Part shown: in pieces, positions 12,181 to 23,100 of the stretch
Layout of the letters: every line of letters begins with the position of its first letter
Numbering within the stretch: the first letter of the stretch is position 1
Origin: Polytrichum commune
Taxonomy: Eukaryota > Streptophyta > Polytrichopsida > Polytrichales > Polytrichaceae
Direction: 5' to 3'
Length of the DNA stretch: 64,000 bases
NCBI GenBank assembly: GCA_950295325.1
Contig: OX485807.1
Span: 20,927,666 to 20,991,665, forward strand
Position numbers and translations under genes: made by a program
The notes under the pieces: model-generated
The model's database searches: none
What the model was told of the DNA's origin: nothing
The model's input: the letters and a program-made list of their open reading frames with translations, nothing else

Positions 12181-13829
12181 CAAATTACATACCTTTTCAC
12201 ACCAAGCCCTCCGTTGTTCAGGGACATTGACGGCATACCACATGTCCTCGAGCTCTGAGGACCGTTGCATTCTGACCATATCAGAGACTGCCCTATGTGC
12301 GATTCTACCAATGAAGGCGTTGATCCTTTCTACAACTCCAACTTGTTTTTCTGGATCGTAACCAAGCAATGCAACGGTGTCCGAATGGAGATTGCTAAAG
12401 GTGTCGACCACTTCTTGAATACCTGGAAACAAAGCCCACCCCGTCGTAGCCAAACTATGCACAATATTCGTCAATGCAACCGATTTATCCTTGTCTTTTG
12501 CAATGTCCAAAATGTACTGCTCCGTGAGACCTACATGTGGATGAGGAAGAGGACGTGTGTTGCCATCTAATGTCCTGACTAAGACCAAAAACGCTCTAAC
12601 AATATGAGGACACTCAAGCTCAAGAGAAAGAGGCTCTGTACTGACATTCTCTAACAATATTGTCTGTAATTCTTCCCATTCATCGCGCGTGTGCGCCCAA
12701 GGTGAGGTTCGGAAATTGGGCAGATGCCATTTTTTAAAAACACTGTACAGTGGGGACCATTCCCACTTCTCTTGTTTGGCACGACTCTTCTCTGCATTAT
12801 CAAACTTCTCCTTCACATATTGACTGCGTAATTCGGCGATATTCCCAAGGGCAGCAGCAACTTTGGCCTCGTACTCTCTGGTTTGAATTCTGAAGTTGAG
12901 GTACTCCTTTAAATGCATGAGCTCTTCATACCTTTGCACGTCCGAAGGGCTATTGAAACATGCAATTTGCGACTTTATCTTGGTGAGAAGAGGTATGTGA
13001 TCTTCTGGGGCTCGCTTGTTCTGAAATAAATGAAACGTCTATGTCATTCATTGTTACACTCATGAATGACATAGTATACAACTGGTGACATATACCATAT
13101 ATGTAAAGTTCAATGAAGGACAAATACTGAACATATGAATGACATCACATACCGAATTTCCGTAAAGGTACCATGTGCCAAATGCGCTGCCAAGTTTAAC
13201 GCCAAGGGTCCCCTCCTCCACCATCCTATGGAGGAATTGAATGCAAGCGTGAGGATCTTCAATGAGGTCTTTGGGCATCCAATCATTGTCCACCTCGGTG
13301 AGCAAGATGTATAATCCACTTATATCACAGGTGTAGGCGGAGGAGGAATGCATACAGGGTTTCCATCAGGGAACTTCAACTTGGCTTTAAGCCACGCATG
13401 CTCCTCAATTTTATCCCGTGTGAGAATGCAACCAGAATGACGGTGGGTGAAGTCACGTCCTTCAGATGTGGTTTCGCGCGAAGTGGAGTCACTACTAGAA
13501 AATCATGACCAAATCAACAAAAAATCAACAGATCTTTGTCGATCCGGGCACTGCAATGACCGATTTCACTGATTTTTGAATTTTTGTAAAAATCAACAGT
13601 TTACTGCCTACATTTTTGTTGATTAGAATAGTACAATGACCAAATCAACAAAATTTTAGTAAATGTGAAATCTTTTTTGAATCTTTTTTGGAATATTCTA
13701 GGATCTATTGGAATATTGTAAAATCTTTTTAATTTTTTGCAATTTATGGACTTGTAAGTGTATGGGTATGGAAATAATTACGAATTCAAAGGTGTTTAAA
13801 TATTATAAATATTATATTAGTTGATTGTT

Positions 13830-14230
13830 AATTATATATATATATATATATATATTAATATATATAATATGTATATAATATATGTAACATATAATATATA
13901 TATGTATGTATGTATATGTATGTATATATGTATATATATAATATATGTAACATATATGTATATAATATATGTATATAATATATGTAACATATATGTATAC
14001 AATATATGTAACATGTATGTATATAATATATAAATATATAAATATGTATACATTTACAGTAAATATATACAGTATATATTTATTGTAATTATATACAGTA
14101 TATATTTACTGTAATTATATAGAGTATATATTTACTGTAATTATATACTGTATATATACTATAATTATATACTGTAATTATTTACAGTAATTATATACTG
14201 TATATATTTACTGTAAATATATACATCAAG
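13830..14230. repeat. AT-rich microsatellite tract (TATA and TATATTTACTGTAAT words)
   Basis: Runs of TA, TATG and GTAACATATATG pass into palindromic repeats of 'TATATTTACTGTAATTATA' type. The long open frames over it, rich in Tyr and Ile, are artefacts. It forms the interior of the CACTA element. Confidence 0.85.
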
Positions 14231-14299
14231 TAGGTAGTAAAGAGAAATTAGTGGCCTTATTCTAGAAAGGTTTAAAACACTCCGTTTATATCATGTATG

Positions 14300-14490
14300 A
14301 TGTGATGACCTAGTGGTTAAGGCACATGTGTGGGTATGACTAGGTGCAAGGTTCGATTCCCGTGGCCGGCACCTCCGGCCTTGGCCTTGCCACCTATGTG
14401 AGTGGTAGTTAGTCTATACTTGTAGGTGAGGTATATGTTGAGGGTTACTTGGGAGGGGTTAGGAATTGCAGATCTGACATTTATTCATTT
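14300..14490 (+). repeat. tRNA-like / SINE-type segment inside the CACTA element
   Basis: An A-box-like block (TAGTGGTTAAGGC, about 14,311) lies 30-40 bp before a perfect B-box-like block (GGTTCGATTCC, 14,350-14,360), as in the pol III promoter of tRNA genes. The ends do not pair as an acceptor stem and no sound anticodon arm is seen, so it is not a working tRNA. It is followed by about 110 bp of non-tRNA sequence and a T/A-rich tail, as in plant SINEs. Target duplications were not found. Confidence 0.55.
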
Positions 14491-15959
14491 TTTATTTTTT
14501 AATGTTATATATATATAAATATATATAATAAGTTTTTTTTAAAAAATATTTTAGTGACCATATCAACAGAAAAAATCAACAAAATTGTGTTACATCATGT
14601 CCAGGTCAACGCGTCCTAAGTAACAACCGCGACCAACGCCTTTCTGTTGATCCGGACGCAAAATTTTCTACTAGTGAGTGGATGTCGGGAGAGGTTGGCG
14701 CTGCAACCGGTGGTGTATCATCATCGCTGTCTTCTTTGGCTGAGGTCGTGGATGATTGTTGTTCATCAGAACCCTCAACCATTTGGTCGTCGCTATCCTG
14801 TGACACCTCCTTATCCTCAGTGTGATGAGTGTCCTGAAATGAGACATGCAACGGCAAAGGCTTCACCGGAGACCGCGATATCTTGCTCGGAGGAACAACA
14901 TGCGGGTTGGGGGCAGAAATTGCGGGAATCTTGCGGTGTTTTGGTGTAGGTTGTGGAAGGACACCCTCCGCCTTCCTTGTCTTGCCTGTAGAAGACTTTG
15001 GAGCAATGTGTTGCTGGAAAACCCTTCCGTATTTTTTGGCAATTCGGTTCAACTCACCGTGATCGCTCTTCTCCCAAGTTGGGTACATCTTAAGAGCTGT
15101 CGGATCCTTGTACACCTTACATAGGTTAAACATCCTATGGTAAGATGTCATATTTTTATCTTTATGTATCTCTTTACAAAAAATACAGGAGAAAGGATAC
15201 CTGCCATTTTTCAACCTGTCGGTAGTGACTCTGGCCATCGAATAACATTCAAGAGTCAGACGATCATAATCATCTTCTAAGAACAGAGCCGCACATGGCT
15301 TCCTATTGTGTGTCATGGTGCTCCTATAAATCCTCTGCCCACCATACACCTGCAAGTATGACAAAAAACGAAGTGGTAAGGGAGATGTCAGTGAATGACT
15401 GCATGACAACTACCATAATGACCACATATCATTGCATGACATATGAGTGAACTACATAAAAGACTGCCGAACACATAATATCCAAACCACGACAACTGAT
15501 TGTGAGCAATATTGGACCGAAAATCAAACCACCAAATCAACATAAGTTCAAATGCAAAATTTTTGACCAGAATGTGACCAGTGTGCAAAAAAAATTCGAC
15601 ATAGAAAACAAATATGAAGAGCCTGACTAGACTGTGATGCGAGTTGGAGCAAGAAAGCAATGAAATAGAAGATTGTGGGCGCTTAATTATCACAAACATG
15701 ACTCACCCCTTGTTGCCAACCCAGCGACCCAAAGACCACCATGTCCACAAATTTTGCTCGCCCAAGGATCTGGATCAATGGCGGATCCTCCAACACGTGT
15801 AGTCGATGCTGCAAAGCTTCTGGAACCAACTTTGCAGTTGTCCATGGCACCTGTTGTTGAGAGGAAGGGGTCGCCATAGATCCTGAAGGACGCAATGAGG
15901 TTAGGTATACCAGAAAGTTAGTGTTTGTTGTTGCAATTATTGAAATATTGAACTGTAAC

Positions 15960-17390
15960 ATTGCATTCAGTTATGGTTTTACAAGGGTGATCATGCTTGC
16001 ATTGCCTATTACACAAAGTCTACAATAGTTGTGATGTAGCAAAATGTAAGTGCAGGTTTGATGTGTTACAAGCTTATTTGTCACTTGGGAATATCTGCAG
16101 ATGGACTTCAGAAGACCAAAATGGGGAGAGATCAGTGAGACCTCGGCAGAACAATGATGAGTATCGATACTGGCTTTATGCTCGCAAAAGTATTACTATC
16201 AGTAGCTCTTATCTGTACACATCAGTAGACATCATAGTTACACATCAGTAGGCATCATTGAATTACCTAGTTAGGAGATACATTAAGCTCTATCCTCCAC
16301 GAAATGAATTCATTCTTGCCTGCGGAGTTTCTGACATAGTTTAAAGACCAAAATATGGTGGTCACACGTAATTGTAATGGTCATCAGTTTCCGTACAAAA
16401 CGTTTATTTTCTTGAGTGAGGGTTCAAACTCATTATTTAAAAACATGAATCAAAGACACCCTAAATTCTTGTCATTCGTGTGAGCATTCGAATTATTCAC
16501 AATTCGTGCCTATGAAGTATGATAGAAGTAGGCAGATACTAGTGTTGTGGATAGCTTACCTGGCCTCACACGTAGAGCTCATCCAGCATCAAAACCTCCA
16601 CCTAGCCACATCCATCAAACCAAATTCAGATCACATGTACATATATATATATGCATATAGACACATACACATACACATACTTACTACAGAAAATTCATGT
16701 TTCCTGTCATAGGCGGGGACATTTAAGCACATTTCCAGAAGCTGCAGATTCAATTCAACCAACACGGATAAGATAAGGCCTGACCTAATACTACTGCTAC
16801 TACTACTCTCACACCTCTACACGGCCAACTCAATTTCCACATCACCAACTCAACTCAATTCCGCAGGGTTTGGAGTCTGGAGGACATCCAACAGCCTTTG
16901 CACACAAAATAGAATTCAAATCAAACCAGAATCACCACCACCTCCAACAATCACTCCAACAATCACAGCAAAATTGTGACACCGCCAGACACGAAACCCA
17001 CCCCGTGGCCACCACATGCTACCGAGCAATGCTCCAATTCCTGCTCCGCAATCCCCCAATCGAACTTCCAAGGGTAAGGCGATGCAATTGTGGGAGCAGG
17101 TTTTTGTTCTGTTTGTACACTAGCTGACCTGGCTGGCTGGCGAAGCGATCAAATCAGCTGGTGCGCTCCTTGCCACACATGGCCAGCCAACAACAATAGG
17201 ACATGGCTTAGGGGAAGCGGTGAGTCGAAGGACGGGACGGGATAGAAGATGACTTAGCAACAAGAAATAAGTTGGTAGGATGGAGATGGAGATGGAAATG
17301 CGATGAGGGTGGATTGATGATGAGGAGGAGGAGGAGGAGCAACAGCGATGGAGGAGGGATGGCACGCTCTGTGGGTGCTAAAGCCCAAAC
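15960..17390. other. MULE right-hand non-coding region, upstream of the protease gene
   Basis: No gene is supported. The segment lies 5' of the protease start codon (15,877, minus strand) and so probably contains its promoter. Around 16,630-16,690 there is a short AT/ACATAC microsatellite. Around 17,310-17,345 there is a GAGGAG run. Confidence 0.45.
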
Positions 17391-17394
17391 TTTG

Positions 17395-17545
17395 TTCCTC
17401 GGTTATCAAACGGCGGTGTGAGTCAGTTATGAAACGGCAACGATGAAGTTCAAATCAGGTAGTGTGAGTTGGTTATCAAACGGCGACGATGAAGTTCAAA
17501 TGAGGTAGTGTGAGTCGCTTATCAAACGGCGACGATGAAATTCAA
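17395..17545. repeat. Three-copy tandem repeat, unit about 61 bp
   Basis: Units share 'GGTTATCAAACGGCGACGAT' and 'GAAGTTCAAATCAGGTAGTG' with minor changes. They lie in the subterminal part of the MULE right end. Confidence 0.75.
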
Positions 17546-17759
17546 ATCCTCGGAGTTAAAGGAAGAGCAGGGATCCGATCCGCATCGACCTGAACCTACC
17601 GACCAAGTCGAACAAACACAAATAGGATCCCTCACTACAAGAACAACCTACAATAACAAGACACAAACTGTCGTCGCTCACCTGAAGATCGATGAACACA
17701 CCAAACCTCGTCGTCACCAACCAAGCTCCTCCCAAACACCACCAATCTGATCCGATCAT

Positions 17760-17930
17760 ATCCTCAACCAAAGAGCTGTCTCCGTCCTCAACAAAAGAGC
17801 TGCCACAGTACTCAACCAAAGAGCTGCCTCCGTCCTCAACAAAAGAGCTGCCACAGTACTCATCCAAAGAGCTGCCTCCGTCCTCAACAAAAGCGATGCC
17901 TCCGTCCTCACCAAAGAGATGCTGACGATG
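17760..17930. repeat. Short tandem repeats (CCTCAACCAAAGAGCTGCC type)
   Basis: About six units of 27-28 bp alternate between 'CCTCAACAAAAGAGCTGCC' and 'ACTCAACCAAAGAGCTGCC'. The in-frame Ser/Thr/Lys/Glu/Leu/Pro reading over it follows from the repeat, so I do not call a gene. Confidence 0.8.
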
Positions 17931-18386
17931 ACTCAGTCCTAAACCGAAACCCTACATGGCGATGGCGAAGAGACGTGTTACAATAGATGATCCAATCAAC
18001 CAGAGGATCAAATCTGTACTCGTTGTATGATGTTTAGGGTACCAGATCTATTCAATCAAGATGGCCACAATTGAAGCGCGACAGACGTAACACAAAACCA
18101 CTCAAAGTGCTCAGTATCGTCCTGGAATCATTACTCCCTAAGAAGTCTAAGTTTTCACAATCATGATCAACTAACAATCACAATCATGAGAAAGATTTGC
18201 CATTGAGAGAGGCAAACTCCAATGAATGACATGATCAAAGGACAACACTAAACCCTAAACAGCTAACCTCGAAGGACGAAATCTTCTTCCCTACCGCTTC
18301 CCGGCACACAACCTCGGCACACAGTCTCTCTGTCATTCTGTCATGCCGCCCTGCCGTCCTTCATCCATTGGTGACCGGTTGTGCCG

Positions 18387-18471
18387 GTCATCGTCGTCGA
18401 CGGGCGGGCAGGGCAGAATTTTGCTCTGACATGCCCCCTACAAGTTCGTAGGGGGTACTTTAACGTCCGGC
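18387..18471 (-). repeat. Right terminal inverted repeat of the MULE
   Basis: It is the reverse complement of the left TIR, equal in length (85 bp) with four mismatches, and carries the same CCCCCTAC/GTAGGGGG palindrome. The following 9 bp (18,472-18,480) duplicate the target. Confidence 0.93.
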
Positions 18472-18480
18472 CCATTAACC

Positions 18481-19187
18481 AATCTAAGGGGTTTATGTGG
18501 GTCCACTATTATAACGATTTCTGTTGGACCAATGTTATCTCAGTACTACAATGTAACCATGCTTATAAATGACTTGGTAATGCTTATTATACTAATACTA
18601 GAACATTCTAAGTAATTTTGTTGATAATGCAATGCTTGTTTAGTAAACGATCATTAATGAATATGTATACTGAACCAGTGTTATATTAAAAATACTAAAC
18701 ACATAAGGATAAGGATCAAATTGTTTTTATAATAAACTTTCACATGTTAATAAATTTACTGATGAACGAATATGTTATCATTTAAGCAATACTTATAGTG
18801 TAGTAGTATTATAGTAAATGCATTAGAATATGCATATAGTCTTATTCTAGTTTAGAGTACTTCAATTATACTTTATGGAGATTTCTCAATCAAAAGGGTA
18901 AATCTCACCTTTGTGCAATAGAAAATGAGCAAGGAAATGCTTCTAAGATGATATGATGGCAAACAATGTCCATGTTGCTTGTTCTAAATGTCCAAATAGA
19001 GACTCAAATTCATCCTTCATAATCGTCTTTTGGAAATCTAGGAGTCATCTACAATCATCTTCTCCACTACGACAATGTTCCCCATTGTGACACTCAAGAA
19101 ATCTTCTCTTCTAGCTTCATATATGCTTGTTCTCTAGGGTTCATCTTCTCACGCATTGCCAGATCAAGTTGCAAACTAAACATGATA
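18481..19187. other. AT-rich intergenic DNA, nothing recognised
   Basis: No coding region, tandem array or inverted repeat stands out between the MULE and the next MITE. Stops are dense in all frames. Confidence 0.5.
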
Positions 19188-19481
19188 CCGTAGCATCATA
19201 GCTGGTTCATGCAAAAATAATTCCCCCAAAAAAACCCATAAAAAATCGGAAATTATGAGCCAGTCAAATGAATAAGTGAAAAATTATATAAGAAAAAAAG
19301 AATATTGTTGGACCTTACCGAAAAAGGTAGTGCTAGACCTTACCGAAAAAAATGAATTACTTTTTTTCTTCTAATCATAGGACAACCCAAATTTCAAAAA
19401 TTGTATTTTTAACTAACGAACCTTATTTTTCCCCCAAAAGAAATTCGTGTTGAGGTGCATGAACCAGCTATGGTGCTATGG
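19188..19481. mobile_element. 294-bp MITE with TA target duplication
   Basis: The 26-bp terminal inverted repeats read CCRTAGCAYCATAGCTGG then TTCATGCA at both ends (24/26 match), each flanked by TA (19,186-19,187 and 19,482-19,483). TA duplication and small size fit a Tc1/mariner-type MITE. The interior has two 'GACCTTACCGAAAAA' words and no coding capacity. The terminal sequence is not the common Stowaway end. Confidence 0.82.
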
Positions 19482-19483
19482 TA

Positions 19484-20830
19484 CTCCATTTGGAGACAAG
19501 ATCTATTTCATCCCATTCTTTCTGAAAAAGGCACATGGTTGGTAATCCTACCGCATGTCGGAGAATGCCGCTTGTTCAAGGGTAACTTCCATGGGCTTGA
19601 TCTGTGTTGTAACATTCACCATTCATCGCTCTCCTAATGCACCATGAATGGAATCGCTGCCACATGGGTCATATGAGCTATCATCTTTGTAACCCACTCT
19701 CCATCTGTTGCCTGAAAGTCAAAAGTCACAGATCATTACAGTAGTCGAAACTCGACATTCTTGCAGTTGCAAATGTGGGAGAAGAGGTGCTATTATAGAT
19801 TTGAATTATATACCTTGACGAAGTAGCTCAAGTTTTCCATGCCAAGCTGCAATCTCCTCCTCTGTTGCATTTTAGTTTGGGTCTGGGAACCTCCAAGATG
19901 CGGTAAAGCTCTTCCTTCGCTTCAGTAACCAAAGTTCCCCTCCGGCCGACAACGCACATTATCCGTGACCAACTTTTTAAGTTAACCTTCACAGTGCAGA
20001 TTGCAGCCATGCAGGGTTCACAGTTCAGTGATTCCGTCAAGAATACATTGAGGTGCCAGGATCAGGGTGGTGTTTCGTTGGTCAACTTGCTCTGATTGAG
20101 ACTACTCAAATTGCTTCCAGCTGACATGAGATAGAACCAAGAAGTACCTTTTGGAATCATGCACACTTATAAAATATTAACCTCCAGCCATTATATAAGT
20201 AACCACCTTCCCTGCAAGCACTAGGTGATACAGTAAATATCCCCTGGCGTGTAGTACAGAAAAAAGATGTTGAAAATCAATGAATCAAGAAGCTCTACAT
20301 ACAACCACACAAAAGATACTCTGTTCCAAAAGCTGACAAGATGAATCAGTTTGGGACACTCAGATGGTTTCTGCCAAGCCCATGTCCACTGCCACTTACA
20401 CTTCCTCACAGCAAGACACCGCTGCAGGCCACAGTCTTACGCCTTCTCCTCCAGCTACTTCAAAACTTCGAAGTGCTTTCCATGAAACGAAATGCTCCCC
20501 TCCTCCTCAGCAAGCACTAAGACAATTACAGATGAAAGACTGCGATCATAGCCTTCATTGCAAAGAGGAACGAAATCATCGTTAATTTCTTCAGGCCAAT
20601 CAGATACCCGAGTTTGCTTGACACGAGACTCGCAATGCAGGCTCTCCAAGTCTTGACAGCGAAGACAGGAATGAGCCACCGGATGAGATTCAACACACGT
20701 AATGATCAACTTGGTGATGCTAAGATGATGAGAGAGTGAAATCTTAGTCTGTTTGAGACTGCGACACTAGGAATGAAGAAGACAGGGGGAAGCGTTTCGA
20801 GCAAGATGCTCAGACTCTGGGGCTCCAGTA
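19484..20830. other. Intergenic DNA, no gene supported
   Basis: Only short open frames of no recognisable family occur on either strand. None has splice-linked neighbours or a motif I can name. Confidence 0.45.
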
Positions 20831-20837
20831 CTTCTTA

Positions 20838-23100
20838 GTGTGCCAAGACACGGGGTGCTCAAACTCAATATCAAGAGATTCTGTGGTTTTTGCCATGATG
20901 GAGCAAGACATTGTCAGCCCATCACTAAAGTCGTTTGTTTCCACACTTCATTTAGTGAACTTCATCAGAAGTTGTAAAAATAAGGGGGTCCGTCAAAGCG
21001 GGTTACCAAGGCATTACTGGATTTGAGATCTGGTACTCGCTTCGACCCAAAGGCAATTATGGTGAAGAGTGCTGAAGATTTAGGTTGCTATGAAGAAATG
21101 GTTAACAGCGAAGGAGATGTAAGTTTCTCATATATACTGTAACATATGCACCGACCTTTTGTTGCTAAATGCTTTTTTTGTGTTTTATAGTCAACATGTC
21201 CATATTTGTATTGCTGAGATGACATCACATGGGTGCATGCTTTATGTGATTGTAACTTTGAACAGGGTTGGCACCAGCTGTGTATGTCTAATGTTTGCGA
21301 AATTGAAGTTAATTTATACTATAAAGATGCCATTCAAGTCCTCCCTTCCCTATTTCCAGCTCGAGAGAAGCATTGGACTTCAAACTCTCTCCAACCTGTA
21401 ATCGGACTAGGAAGTAGGAATGGAGAAAGGATTTTCACAACCCCTGACACGAGCTATTGGTGGACAGAAATGCAAAAGCACGTTAGTTGTGAGGGCAGTG
21501 TTCTTGCACCTCTCAATTTTCATAGCGACCAAACATGTTTGTCAAATAACACTAGGGTTTATGGGTACCCCCTGGTCATGTCACTTGCAAACATATCATG
21601 TGAGAATCGATGGGAGGACACTGGACACACTTGCCATCCTTCCAACATTTGAAGGATCAGGTTATGTCTATCATCATTCCTTTTGTTAATTGTTCTGTTT
21701 ATTTGATCTGTTTATTTATTTACTTTTGGGTGTGTGTGTTGCTTTGTGTACTACTACCGTAGTTATACTTGGATTTTCATGTTTTCCATCCCTCTACCAT
21801 TGCACTTGTTATGTTCAGACTTGACGCACGCAAAGACATTGGAGTACCTTCACAATTGTCTAGAGTTGGTTTTGAAGCCACTCAAGGAAGCAAGTTTCAA
21901 CGGACTCTCACTAATCGACCCATTTGGAAATGCACACTTTGTTCATCCTCTACTATATGCATACATTTCAAATAATGCAGAGGGATGTAAGGTGTCAGTT
22001 ACTTATGACACAAATTTGTGCAAATCTCCATGCAGCATATGCATGCGTGGGAGGGATGATTTAAGAAACGTGGGAAAAAAGATTCTCAAGTCACACAGAG
22101 GCGAGGATCAAAGAAATCTATGATAAAATGAAGGAGATCTCCAAGACCAAGGCTGAAGAGATGGCGAAAGCTTCGTCATTGCATCCTGTGAAGGTAAAAT
22201 TGTTTCTAATCTCTTGAATTAAAAAATTAAAAATTAAATAAAAATCTCTGCATTTTGGTGTACTTAGTTGTAAATCCAAGCATGGTTGCTACTTCATGCA
22301 CCCAGACCAGGACTCAATTTGATGATGGTGTTGTCTTACGCAGTGTGCCTTTATGGGGTATTCACGGCAGCATGACAAGCACTAGAAATCCGTATCAAGC
22401 CCTTCACGCGGATGTGCTTCACCAGAGTGACCTTGGAATATTTAAGATGCTTGTCGGAATTCTTCGAGATATGGGACACCAGATTCTTGGTGTGTTGGAT
22501 GAGCGTCTAGGACGCATTAGAGAGGAATCTCGGTTTCCATCATTTCAACTACCTGGGAACAAGTTTGAAGGATATTTTTCATTCCCAGAAATTTATGTCG
22601 GGTTTCCAGCACAGAGATTCGTTACAGGTAGTATGATCGAACCATACTTATTGTACATAAAAAGTTCTCTCAGGGATTTCGAGGCATGTTTTGGTCATTG
22701 ATTGTGTTTGCAACTCATTGATTATGTGGATGTCAAGTCGACCAGATCGTCATAATAACACCCGTTTTGTTTGGTGTGTTACAGGTCATTATAGTTTGCA
22801 TGCTTGGCTTATACAAGGAGCCTATTATATTGTTGAGGCTACAATTTTGTTTTTGGAGTGGTATGTAATTGCGTGTCGAAGCCCCTCACATATGGAGAGT
22901 CGCCTACAAGCCATGGATGACTCAATGGTCAGGTAGATCAGTGAATTGTTTGCTTGATTATGCTGATTGTAATTGAGAATTAATAGCTCGGTAGATAAGC
23001 TGTGCAGCTCAAGAGCATTGTTTTTATCATCTGACAGGATCCAGCTTTTGGTTGAATCTTTTAAAGCTGTGGAATAATCTTTGAAAAAGTGCAGTGTCCA
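20838..23100 (+). pseudogene. Plavaka-like (KDZ superfamily) transposase remnant
   Basis: Fragments in consistent order resemble Plavaka/KDZ transposases: 'CEIEVNLYYKDAIQVLPSLF' (21,290-21,350), 'YWWTEMQKH', then 'PLNFHSDQTCLSNNTRVYGY' (21,512-21,570), the counterpart of the conserved SSDKTxL...YPVYLTLGNI block. Next come 'DPFGNAHFVHPLLYAYIS' (21,915 on), a CxxC stretch, and 'ALHADVLHQSDLGIFKMLVG' (22,400-22,460), the counterpart of the LLHQLxKGVFK block. A GT-AG intron (about 21,119-21,266) is readable. The frame shifts near 21,625 and stops recur, so this is a dead copy. The match is from memory of the family, not a search. Confidence 0.68.

Larger units (their letters stand above)
13490..14676. 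mobile_element. Non-autonomous CACTA element inserted in an exon of the MULE protease gene
   Basis: The ends are CACTACTAGAAAAT (13,490) and, reversed, CACTAGTAGAAAAT (14,676), the standard CACTA/EnSpm terminus. It is flanked by the 3-bp target duplication AGT (13,487-13,489 and 14,677-14,679). Subterminal 'AAATCAACA' and 'GATCCGGAC' words recur in both ends. No transposase is encoded. The interior is mostly AT-rich simple sequence plus a tRNA-like block. Removing it with one AGT restores an uninterrupted reading frame through the host exon, which proves the insertion. Confidence 0.93.
10205..15877 (-). pseudogene. MULE-borne Ulp1/SENP-like (C48) cysteine protease gene, interrupted by a CACTA element
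   Basis: Five exons on the minus strand: 15,877-15,707; 15,349-14,677 continuing as 13,489-13,153 beyond the CACTA insertion; 13,020-12,193; 11,800-11,016; 10,907-10,205. All junctions are GT-AG and keep frame, giving about 1,160 residues if the insertion and a 2-nt frame break near 13,320-13,325 are discounted. The last exon is a C48 peptidase fold: His (KHWTLYV, codon 10,543-10,541), Asp (HFDSMS, 10,498-10,496), Gln (VPQQN) and Cys (WACGYYV, 10,327-10,325). The usual Asp before the Cys is Ala. Exon 2 has a possible CxxC...H motif (FSCIFCKEIH); exon 3 is partly helical and charged. By family this would remove SUMO or a related modifier. Why the transposon carries it is unknown. I call this copy broken, but the family gene looks real. 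Confidence 0.82.
5170..18471. mobile_element. Complete 13.3 kb Mutator-like element carrying a transposase gene and an Ulp1 protease gene
   Basis: The ends are 85-bp inverted repeats (5,170-5,254 and 18,387-18,471) that I count as 81/85 identical, flanked by a 9-bp target duplication. Inside are a MULE-type transposase (+) and a long spliced gene ending in a C48 peptidase domain (-), convergent and separated by a 20-bp minisatellite. Ulp1-domain genes carried by MULEs are known in angiosperms (the Kaonashi type), so this is plausibly a relative. The element is much larger than a minimal MuDR-like element. The transposase is open from 6,031. The protease gene is interrupted by a CACTA element and a 2-nt frame break, so this copy is probably not fully autonomous now. 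Confidence 0.93.

Noticed and set aside
13821-14053. Tyr/Ile-rich open frames on both strands
   Set aside because: Pure consequence of the TA microsatellite.
14300-14375. Functional tRNA gene
   Set aside because: A and B boxes are present but the acceptor and anticodon stems do not pair and flanks fit a SINE better.
17556-17925. Ser/Lys-rich and Ser/Val-rich open frames
   Set aside because: They arise from the 27-28 bp tandem repeat and occur on both strands.
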